Source: Rachycentron canadum
Lineage: Eukaryota; Chordata; Actinopteri; Carangiformes; Rachycentridae
Direction: 5' to 3'
Assembly: GCA_038496675.1 (NCBI GenBank)
Contig: CM076671.1
Coordinates: 5,081,133 to 5,145,132, forward strand
Length of the DNA: 64,000 nt
The position numbers and the translations under genes were made by a program. The notes beneath the pieces are model-generated. The model had not been told where the DNA came from. It saw only the letters and a program-made list of their open reading frames with translations, and searched no databases. Every line of letters begins with the position of its first letter. The first letter of the stretch is position 1. Of the stretch, positions 27,159 to 36,859 are shown piece by piece.

Positions 27159-27541
27159 CCCCCCCACCACCACCAACACCACTCCCAAAAACTGACTTGT
27201 TAGACTGTGCTGCCATCTCGTGGTTGAATCACAAGTTACACATTTTCTTCATAATAATCATCACAATTTCCACCCAAAACAGAGTGGAGTATGTAGACTT
27301 ATTTAATTTATCATTTAAGTCCTAAATCATCAGCCAACTGCACCTTAAGTTACAAGAAGCATCCATCAGTCACCAAATGTTTGTTACATTCGGTTACAGT
27401 ATTTTAAATCAGGCTTGCAACAAATTCTATTTTCATTATTGATTAATCTGTTAATTATGTTGTGAATTGGTTGAGCTGTAAAATGATGAAAAATGTCCAT
27501 CACATCATAATTTCCTTAAACTCAAGGACCAACAGTCCAAA
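27159..27541. repeat. 383-bp segment, copy 1 of false tandem duplication
   Basis: Identical, as far as I can read, to 27557-27939. Starts in an 18-base C run (27148-27165) and its last 130 bases (from 27413) are a fragment of the gattaatcgattaat repeat family ending caacagtccaaa. Confidence 0.9.
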
Positions 27542-27556
27542 NTGTATAAGAGACAG
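27542..27556. other. N plus Tn5/Nextera mosaic-end remnant (assembly junction)
   Basis: One N followed by tgtataagagacag (27543-27556), the last 14 bases of the 19-base Tn5 mosaic end used in Nextera libraries. It is sequencing adapter, not genome, and marks a faulty gap closure. Confidence 0.88.
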
Positions 27557-27939
27557 CCCCCCCACCACCACCAACACCACTCCCAAAAACTGACTTGTTA
27601 GACTGTGCTGCCATCTCGTGGTTGAATCACAAGTTACACATTTTCTTCATAATAATCATCACAATTTCCACCCAAAACAGAGTGGAGTATGTAGACTTAT
27701 TTAATTTATCATTTAAGTCCTAAATCATCAGCCAACTGCACCTTAAGTTACAAGAAGCATCCATCAGTCACCAAATGTTTGTTACATTCGGTTACAGTAT
27801 TTTAAATCAGGCTTGCAACAAATTCTATTTTCATTATTGATTAATCTGTTAATTATGTTGTGAATTGGTTGAGCTGTAAAATGATGAAAAATGTCCATCA
27901 CATCATAATTTCCTTAAACTCAAGGACCAACAGTCCAAA
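27557..27939. repeat. 383-bp segment, copy 2 of false tandem duplication
   Basis: Exact copy of 27159-27541, offset 398 bases, beginning with seven Cs of the C run directly after the adapter bases. Unique sequence resumes at 27940. Confidence 0.9.
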
Positions 27940-30179
27940 CGACTGAGCCTCCACCTGCAGAAACTCACCTCAGACAAATATTGTTTTCAAAACAGTCTAA
28001 ACACAGTTTAATCAACTACAGCATTATAAAGCAGATAAAGTAGACATCCTGACAACCTGACATTTAGACATCACAGGACATGTACTTGCTGGACTTGCTG
28101 TTCTTTAGCCATTTGTAAAAACAGAATAATTTCAACTCCAAAAAAAAAATATATATATATTTTTTTATTTTTCCTTGAACATCTACCTGATAATAACCTC
28201 ACCAGCAATCCACCATCTGAGCCCACCACTCAGTGGGATCCCCAGACATCACTGTCACAAGCATCAAATTCAACCATTTAAAACTAGTAGGTAGTTCCCT
28301 GGCAGACTTTTTCATCATGATGCTGGAAACAAAGTGAACTGTAAATGCAGAATCATACAAATTCAGTCTCCAACAATGCAACAGCTCAATATGAACCAAA
28401 AAGGTTTGTATGTCCACATCACTGAGTGTCTTATCATCAAAGTCTTCCAGAGGAAAATACAGCAGAAAGCTTTTGTGAGTTATTACGCCTAAACATTTGA
28501 AATTTTTCACGATTCACATGTTTTTGACTAGTTTCCTAAGAATAATTAGTGGTATTTGTTTTGATAGCAGTTACTTACATTACCTCTAGTCTTTTGAAAA
28601 GATAAAATGTCATATAGTTTGATGAGCAGTCAGCATTTGTCAGTGACTTTTGGTATTCTGTCAAATTGTCCAACAATAATGCATTAATTTGAACGTGTAT
28701 AATATACAACTGATTAGTTTGTTCAGGCTAATTTCACTCTTAGTCCATTGCCTGTGTCTATGGATGAACAGGGAAGAGTGCAAGTTTGTTAGGACAGTTT
28801 TGTTGTAGCAGATACTGGCCTGCAGTCCTCTTTATAACTAAGTTTAATGCTTTATGAATATATGAAGATAAATTAAGGTGCATTAAGGTGTCGCCCATTG
28901 TTTATCAATGTCTCACATCTGAAGTCAGGGACATGTTGAGTGGTTGACTGTCTCTGCTATCTGTATTAAGAAGGGCTTGACTGCAAACTCATTCAAAGCA
29001 ACACAAGTAACATGACCAGATATGAATAAGTAGGTCATAACATCATCCTGGCCTGGAAAACTTTACCAGTCACCATCATCCATAACACAATTTCCACCAA
29101 AACATACTTGGCAAAACCATTTAGCATGTCATCATAACTTCCAGAACTTCTTACTTTCAACTTTACAAGCACACATACAAAGGCCAGTGAGCTACTATGG
29201 AAGTTACTAGTTCCTCTTTTCTTGAATCCCTTGTTCACACTGCTGTGAATGTCAACATTAACTGTGTTATGGTTCACACCAATGACTTGATGCTGGGTTT
29301 CATTATAGATTACACTGAATTTAGTTCAAAATGCTTCAAAGTTTTAGTGTCTCAAGATGGTCCAACTGACTTTCACTAAAACATACGTCTCATTCCAAAT
29401 CTGACAGCTCGACCATCAAAATGAGTGAGATCCTGTTCATAAAACAGACAAAGAGCAGCACTTACATCATGTTGGCTCAGTCCAAAGCCACATTATGTAA
29501 ACAGACGCATCTCTTCACATGTCACAGTAAGTTTGTTCCAAGTGATGCAAAGAATGACAGTGCGTGTTTCTAAAGTGTCTTCTTTCTTTAGCCTCTTCCA
29601 CCTGACAGCGACATCTACATTCATTAGGTCAATTTCCACAGGAGAAGATGATGCTGTTTGAGCTCCTACCATGATCTCAGGAACCTCACTCAGGTGTGAA
29701 GTGATACTCCTCTTATGGAATAAATGTACTGTAAATTCCTTATTGAATAACAAATATTTAAACCATGCAGACAAATCACTCTCCACATACTGAATTGCTC
29801 TGTTAACGTTAGTACAGTGCACTATCTGATGCTCCACCACTTTAGAAAAGTCCTATTTTTGCTCAGTTGGATTTGGGTGTCACCCCATCATGCTGCTGCA
29901 TTACTTGTCCTCCTGTGTCTTCTATTGAGGAAAAAAAAAGTGCATCAATAGCAACATAATCCATAATCTTCCAAATGAAGGAGAAAATCTTTTCTTGGAA
30001 TGACAGAACAGAAAAGTGATCCATTCACACCTGTTGGCTGGTCAAAACAACTCCATTAAAGTTTGATGTAAAAAAAAAAAAGACATGAGAGGAGTAGGTG
30101 TTAGTACCAACAGAGCGTAACGGGGTGATGGAGATAACAGAGAAAGAAGTGAAGGATGTAGAGTTAAGGAGCTGAACAT

Positions 30180-30660
30180 CCTACCATCTCCCAGCCAGGC
30201 CGATGAATGAAAAGCCTGCCGCTCTGCCTCCTTTTATATTGTCACTTCCCCTGCTGACTCGCCTTGGCTTTTGGCTTCTGTGTGCGTGTGTGTGTGCGCG
30301 TGTGTGCGTTGTGTGGAGAGAGACCTCATTCAGAGCAACAGGAATATATTATAGCCCAAACAAAAGGAGCCAGCTTATTGTTTATGAATTACCAGCCTTC
30401 CAAAGCCAACAAAGGCCCCTATTTTCATAGAAAACTCCATTTTCATTTCAGCTCCATTTGATTACCAGGGCAAAGAAAGTAAAAAGACCTCTCCGGTCGC
30501 AACGTCCCAAAGGGATTCATTCCTCCCTCTCTCGCTCATTCAGCTCTACTGAAAGGGTTTCTTTATTGCTTCCTTTTCAGAAAAGACGTCAAATGGGCTT
30601 TTAGGAGTAAACCAATGACAAAAAATTATTGCTTGGCTATTTTGTACAACAACAGGACTG
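30180..30660. promoter_or_regulatory. Candidate conserved non-coding element
   Basis: Contains SOX-like AACAAAGG (30408-30415) and ATTGTTTA (30377-30384), gaatatattatagcccaaac and ccaatgacaaaaaattattg. Interrupted only by a short GT run. Confidence 0.4.
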
Positions 30661-31120
30661 GGGGGTAGAGAGGAGTCCTGTGTTGTCTTTGTCATCTTTC
30701 TTCCCCTTTTCTTTTACTCCCTTTTTCTGCTATTGGAGAGGAAAATTGCAGAGACTGGAAATTAATGGCAAGGCATTGAAGGGCAAGAGGAGGGAGACAC
30801 AATGCAACAATACAAAAGTCGAATCTAAATTATTAGCTCGCAAAGTGAAGGGACAGAAAGCTACTGTATGGCTGCGGAGACTCTGGATGTGTGTATGTGT
30901 GTGCATGTTGTGGGGGCACCTTTCACAAAGCAGACACCTGTTGGTTCCATGGCCAAAAACAATGCAACCCCAGTGACTCACTGTCATTTCACTTACAATG
31001 GAGGCTGTCAATAAGTCTGTGTATGTGCATGTTTGTGTGTGTGTGTCCTGTTCACTGTTTCCAGACCTCTGTTAGCAGGCTGAATTAATGACTGAGTTCA
31101 GATCTCAGATCCTGGGTCTA

Positions 31121-31300
31121 ATTTCACTGAGCACTTTATCAGACACCTGTGCACTTGCTAATTCATGCAATTATCCAATCAGCCAATCACGTGGCAGCAG
31201 TGCATTGCATAAAATCCTGCAGATACAGATCGGTTCATGTTTACATCAATTGTGATTTCAGTGACTCCATCTGTGGCATGATTGTCAGGTTGACTCCTGG
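31121..31300 (+). mobile_element. Tc1-like transposon fragment (5' end)
   Basis: The stretch with ctgagcactttatcagacac, catgcaattatccaatcagc, gtggcagcagtgcattgcat and ggcatgattgtcaggttg is recognisable as the 5' non-coding part and first codons of a fish Tc1/mariner element. The transposase body is absent. Confidence 0.75.
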
Positions 31301-31639
31301 TAACACTGATGGAGTCAAACTAAAATGTTCTTCCAACTCATTTCAGAGAGAAAGGATGGAGGAAATTTTCACCTCAAGTCCCGCCAGTTTGAGAAAGGCC
31401 GTAGGACTGACTTCTTATTCGGGAAATACTGAACATTTACCTGGATTTTGCTATCATACGTTTATCATATCACTGTCACATTTATGTTGAGTGCTGAACA
31501 ACGCATTTGTTCATTTGAAGAGATGTTTAAAATGTTTTAGAGTTATCTGCATTGAATTAAATTTAAATCCCTGCAACTGCATGTTCACTAGATAAATGAC
31601 TGAACCCGAAGCCTGTCTATGTATAACATTAGCACTCAG

Positions 31640-32130
31640 TAACCTATAAAACACTGTGAAAAACTATTATTCTTAAAAGGAAAGAGATGAATACTGTCAG
31701 CACACGCTGACTCTAGAAGATGCTCTTTCATCTTTCGCTTTGCTTCAGTTTTTTGTCCTCCTGGATGAATATTTGGCTCGAGACAAAAGGTGAACCAATC
31801 AATTATTCCTCTCACAGGGCTGCGGTGCTGTTGTGAAAAGCGCTGACATTTGAGCTTTCCAGACGACATCTGCAAATTTATATGCCTTCCATTGTGTGAG
31901 GCAGCCAGCCCTGTATCAAAGGCTGTAAAAGGCCTTGTCAATTTAGTAAGGACAATTCCACAAAGACTCCTTTCTCCTGTTGTTATGGGAATAATGCTTT
32001 TCACTCGTGTCCTGCCAAAACCTGTTGGCAATTTGGCCATGTGATGTTATTGATTGCATTGATAACAGACATCTACCATAGAGACTATCAAATCATTGGT
32101 AATGCATTGTGAAGCATCATAATTGGTTGG
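31640..32130. promoter_or_regulatory. Candidate conserved non-coding element
   Basis: Unique block with gaaccaatcaattattcctc, gcaaatttatatgccttcca, and a direct repeat ATTGAT-TGC-ATTGAT (32049-32063) of the PBX/HOX type. No product recognised in any frame. Confidence 0.45.
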
Positions 32131-33290
32131 TGCTCAAATTCAACAAAAACTTTATAGAGCTTGTGCAGTCAACAGATGTGCACAGTCCAACCAGTGGTAA
32201 AGCAGCTAAAACACTGACATCGTGATTAAGTTTGGTTTGTCATGTCTTCCATCCAGAAACTGCTCAAACAGCTCAGCTCACTGTTAGAAAAGCCTAACAC
32301 ACTGACATCAAGCCTGACAATGTCATTACTGATCTATGCACCTGCCAAGACTTAACTTCATTGTCCTCATTATTTATCAATGATTTATTGCTTGAATTTC
32401 CAGAAATGTTGCTGTGCTTGCTTACAAAATGTCAATAATGGCAATATAAAACGGCATAATATGACAGAAGATTTGACTGATCAAATTAATTAAATACCTT
32501 TTTAAAAAGAAAAAACAAATCACAGTTCTTCATCACATTGATGAATATATATATCTATAGATAGATAGATAGATATACTCTGTTTTTCCTTGCTTGCTGA
32601 CTGATTTGAAGCATGTTCCAATACAACCAGTGGTATTAAAATACCAACTTCACACTAGCTGCACTGCTCTGTATAGATGTAAAAGATGCTTTTAGTCAGC
32701 GAGTGGTTTTCTGAGGTTTTCCAGCACCACAGAGAGAATGTCACCGACCAACCAACTCTTGCAAGAGCACACAACTACTTACTGCTGCAAGTTGACGGTG
32801 AATCTTTTTACTGTTGCAGCTCAATGTGTGACCATAGCAACCACAGAAACTACTGACATTGGTTTTGTAAATTATGTTACATTCTTAAGAAGAGATGACA
32901 CAAGTTCACTACTTCAGAGCCTAAATGACAAAATATTCAGCAATCTCTGAAACACTCAGATATTTCATTTCTCTCAAAAACATCAACCCCCCCACACACA
33001 CACACTCACACACTTTGATAGAAAAGCTTTGCTAAGTCAAACCTACAGTGATGCCATGTAACCTGAAGTCAAACTGCATTTTCATTTCATTCTATTCAAC
33101 AAACCATTTGACACAAAATTGTAAACAATAGCTTTTGATATAAAAAGATAAATATATTAAGTTTCTAATGCATGTTCTTAGCAGACAAAGACACTGCGCC
33201 ACAAATGTATAGTACAGATCAGTAATAATGCTGATAAGGCTTGTAAATATTTCCAAATTAAGTATGAATGCATCAAATACATGACTAACA
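32131..33290. other. Intergenic, nothing recognised
   Basis: AT-rich unique sequence with only the GATA microsatellite and a short CA run near 32990-33010. Confidence 0.6.
32545..32577. repeat. (TA)n(GATA)n microsatellite
   Basis: atatatatctatagatagat and further gata units. Confidence 0.9.
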
Positions 33291-33527
33291 CGCCCTCATC
33301 TTTTTGGCTGGTCTAGTTTTTGAAGCTTCTGACAGGAGGACAGAGGAGCAGACAACAGGTGTCTCCACAGCCAATCAACCACATCTGGACAAGGTCCCGA
33401 GGCCTCGGCGGGCTCTTCTCTTCTCTTTCTCAGCAACAACAGCACCAGAAAACCACTGGGACACTGAAGCAGCAGGAGGGAAACGAGGCGAGCGGACACA
33501 TAGTTTCACAGGCTGTTTCTGACTCAC

Positions 33528-33612
33528 CTTTGAAGCTGAAGTCCTCCCCGTGAGGATGAACCTGCGCTCGCTGCTTTGACGGTCGTCCTGTCTCCCTCTG
33601 CCTCTTCAACAT
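33528..33612 (-). CDS. Possible first coding exon, minus strand, unrecognised
   Basis: ATG at 33610-33612 opens 28 codons (MLKRQRETGRPSKQRAQVHP, then HGEDFSFK) and one base, ended by a strong GTGAGT donor (plus 33522-33527). The codons are GC-richer than the surroundings, and a promoter-like block lies just upstream. I do not recognise the product, and find no partner exon to the left. Kozak context is weak (T at -3). It could be a non-coding first exon. Confidence 0.25.
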
Positions 33613-33860
33613 GCAACAACAATAAAAGCTCGTTATCTCACATCGTTGACGCTGGAAAAAAAAAAAAAACCAAAAGAAAAAAAACTGCATTAATGTCCGA
33701 CTCTCACCTTTTCCCGCCCTTCTTGTGCTGTAGTGGGACAGTTTCAGCGCCGTGTGTTTGACGCTTGACTGTTAATCAAGTGGCGTCAACTGTCACCTGG
33801 CGCCGCTTCAGTGAACTTGGGCGAAGGTGTAACGGCCCCTTTTGACCACAGATACACGGG
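33613..33860 (-). promoter_or_regulatory. Candidate promoter, CpG-richer block
   Basis: Between AT-rich flanks lies a block with several CpGs, an E2F-type site (tttcccgcc, 33710-33718) and ggcgccgc/cacctggcgccgc near 33796-33808, adjacent to the possible minus-strand first exon. Confidence 0.35.
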
Positions 33861-34004
33861 GGGCGCTGTTTTATCTGTATGAGGAAACCCGTGTCAAAGA
33901 TGGGCAACAATGGAGGCACAGAAATAATATGAAGAGACAAAGAAAGCTGCTAAATCCAAGACAGGTTCCCAACTTGGAGGTCAGTAAAGCTGTATGTCTC
34001 ATCA

Positions 34005-34095
34005 TAAGTTTCACTCAGTACATCTATTCAAACACTGTACTTAAGTACAATTTTAGTTACTACTACTTGTTCTAGTAAAATATAGAATGGGTGAT
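34005..34095. mobile_element. Fragment of tacttaagtacaatttt MITE
   Basis: cactgtacttaagtacaatt with following ttagttactactacttgtt matches one end of an abundant teleost non-autonomous hAT-type element; the rest is missing or too diverged. Confidence 0.5.
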
Positions 34096-34738
34096 TTTCA
34101 TTGTAAATTATTTCTACACTCTGGTGTTGATAGTTGATAGATCTGAGTTCTTCTTCTACTTCTGAAGTGTTGATACAATATACTGCATTTCCTGTCCTAG
34201 GTGGACATATAACTATAATAACAAATTAATTAAACCTGAACTGTATGATCACACTTTCACCTTTCAGATGCTCATGTCATCTATCAGTCATTGATTCATT
34301 GCGATGTTATGGTGATGTCCACCATGTGACTCCTCAGCAAGCACTCACCTGACTTTGAAGTGGCCCATATGTGCTGCATAGACGCCCTTAAAATAAAGTT
34401 GAGATGCTTAATTAGGTGCAATTGGTTTGTGCAGCTACTACCTTTACATGTCAATGAATGTTGGTTAAACTATATTGACTTTAATCTGCAGAGAGAGAGA
34501 CATCAATCTACTAGAAACACGATTTTCCAGTTTAATTAAACATTTTATTTAGACAAACAAATGGGTGAAATAAATAGTGGGGGGGTGATTCTTGTCACAG
34601 TAACAACTGCTATCATCTTCATCACCATAACACACAATACATTTACATCAGTCACTTCAGTTAAATACATAATTTAGAGTCAATAATTGACATATTGTAT
34701 TACATAGCTTACATTAGTGTAGTCTGATTTCAGTAAAG

Positions 34739-34870
34739 TTAGTTTTTAGGTAAAGTCTTAAAGCCAAAAGCTTTAGCAAATGAATTGTATTCCTCACTTA
34801 TGGGACGTCCACTGACGCTCATGAGGATCCTCTTCAGCGTGATCAGCCGGGTCAAGTAGGAAATAAAAGT
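34739..34870 (-). CDS. Possible terminal exon, minus strand, unrecognised
   Basis: Open frame with 43 codons, TFISYLTRLITLKRILMSVS, GRPISEEYNSFAKAFGFKTL, PKN, then TAA (34739-34741), after a possible TTTGTAAG acceptor. An AATAAA (minus strand, plus 34544-34549) lies about 190 bases beyond the stop, right for a last exon. Composition is protein-like, but I do not recognise it, upstream exons were not found, and the opposite strand is also open here, so chance is possible. Confidence 0.25.
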   Translation of the reverse strand, partial: TFISYLTRLITLKRILMSVSGRPISEEYNSFAKAFGFKTLPKN

Positions 34871-36255
34871 CTTACAAATCAAAACCAGCAGTTAAGAGTA
34901 AAAGCATAATCAAAAATATAAAAATAAGAAATCATTTAAGTAAGTTTGCATATCGACATACATTGTAAAAATCATAAAAAAAACATTTTCCAGTGTTGTA
35001 TTGCTTGGACTTTGGTCTTGAAACAGAAAAAGTAACAAGCTAAAGACTGTGATGGTGTTTGTCCATCGTTTCTCTGACATATTAGACTCTTCCTATGAAA
35101 TTCAATGCCCAAAATTCAGTTCAGTGCAGTTCAAATATTCAGTCATAAATAAGTGTTTTACCAACTAGTCTACCTCTGACTGTGAATATCCTGCACCTAC
35201 TAACAGTACAATTACAAAATGTAATATAAACTCAAAGTGTCCTGTAGTGTTGATATTGTACCTGATGACATGAACTATTTCTACATTGTGGGCAGTTATA
35301 TTCAGAGTTTTTATTACTTTTGCATTACAGTATGCATATGCTGTATAAAGCACTGCTACAGGACATAACAGCAATTTTCTAATTTATTTGATTGTATCTC
35401 AGCTCATATTTTGAATAGGTCTTGTTTTTTCTTTTGGCAATAACAATAATAATGACAGCTGGGGCACAGGGATGATCAGAGGTGATATTTGTACATTTGG
35501 CTGCTGATTTGTCTCCATAAAAATTCCAAAAAACATATTACAATTGATAAAGAAAAGGGATATTTGGGAATGATACAAAAATACTGCTGGTATACGGGAT
35601 TCTGCATAGTTTTTCCAAATTAACCACAAACTTGCAGCTATGTGGCATTTGTTACTTACATATATCTTACTGCAGCTTTGGGCGGATGTGTAGCATTAAA
35701 CATTTTATTGGCCTTGAAAACTTCCTCTCTCTCTCTCACTACCTCAAATTCACACACAGTGAAACAGAGAGTTTGTTTTGTCATTCATAGGGTTGCTGAA
35801 AGTTTTCTTATGTATGATTCAGTTATGTGTTCAGCACAAACCAGCTTTTCATTTCAGCTCAGCTCAGAAGCTCATTTGACTCTAACATTAGGTCCACCTT
35901 TAAATATTGCTTTGAACGTGACATTTGAAATGGATGTTGAGCCGAAACTGAAAGCTGAAACTCCCTGATGGTGAATTCCTGAGAACATTTCCCACCAGCT
36001 TCACTTTGACAATAACAAGATTTGTTGTTTTTGATTTAATAAGCTTACATACTATCATCCTGTCAAGTGCTGGTAAATTTTGGTTTAGTTCAAATTTATT
36101 TGATATAACAAATAAACCAACTTCATAGTTTGTTAGAGTCTGTTTATCAATGACATCTATCATAAATTATAATTATATAAGGCGTCATTTATAATAATAT
36201 GCTAGTGTAACATTTGAAATTACTGCTCTGTCTATTTCAAGTTTCAATGAGGGAT
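34871..36255. other. Downstream of arhgef7, nothing firm
   Basis: AT-rich; may be part of a longer arhgef7 3' UTR or an intron of the unrecognised gene whose last exon could be at 34739-34870. Confidence 0.45.
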
Positions 36256-36736
36256 TTTATTCACATACTGCTCTGATATCTCTGAAATATATAAACCGCA
36301 CCAGGCCAGTAATAAAATACTGTCCTGCTACTGGTGAAACGTTTTACTTAATGCTATAAGCACAAGGAGGAATGAAGGATAAATACAAGTAAATGAAAAA
36401 GTGATTTTTTTTTTTTTTGTCAGTGCTCCAAAGGCTGTTAGAAAAAGTAAAGGAGCATGACAGGAAGTGATGTCATCATGCCTACCAGCTAATTTGGCTT
36501 CACAGCTTTACAGTCAGATGGATGGCTTTGCTGATGGCCAGCAGGCATTTTCTCTTGGTCCAGAGTTTGGTACAAAGGTAACTGTGAAAGTCGAAGCGAA
36601 GTGGAAATGGTAAGGACGTGTTGAAGCGTGATGAAGTGTTGGCAGCTTCTGTTCATTGAACAACATGTCATAGGTCATTTGGTCGTTTAAAAGTCAAAAA
36701 CTGGTCTTGTCCTGGATGTTTATATACATATTAATC
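36256..36736 (-). other. arhgef7: arhgef7 3' UTR, candidate
   Basis: Sequence after the TGA. The first AATAAA on the minus strand after the stop is at 36256-36261; others lie further on (36095-36100). The real cleavage site cannot be chosen without RNA data. A 15-base T run (plus strand) lies at about 36404-36419. Confidence 0.35.
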
Positions 36737-36859
36737 TCAGAGGTTGGTCTCATCCCAGGTGGGGTCGTTCATGTTCTTCAGAACTCTCCTGACGATCCTC
36801 TCCAGCTCTTTCCTCGCTCGCTGCTCCTCCTCCAGCGTCCTCTTCATCCTCTTGTTGTC
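36737..36859 (-). CDS. arhgef7: arhgef7 coding exon 22 (coiled coil, PDZ ligand, stop)
   Basis: 40 codons, DNKRMKRTLEEEQRARKELE, then RIVRRVLKNMNDPTWDETNL, followed by TGA. The last residues DETNL are the known PDZ ligand. Confidence 0.97.
   Translation of the reverse strand, partial: DNKRMKRTLEEEQRARKELERIVRRVLKNMNDPTWDETNL

Larger units (their letters stand above)
22871..30179. other. Intergenic, no gene recognised
   Basis: Mostly AT-rich. Several open frames of 80-115 codons on the minus strand (23455-23709, 28199-28510, 29035-29277, 29493-29840) have protein-like composition but no recognised domain, and no splice partners were found. An A-run/(TA)n/T-run block lies at 28140-28172. Confidence 0.55.

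Noticed and set aside
27159..27939. True segmental tandem duplication
   Set aside because: The joint carries adapter bases and an N, and the copies show no divergence.
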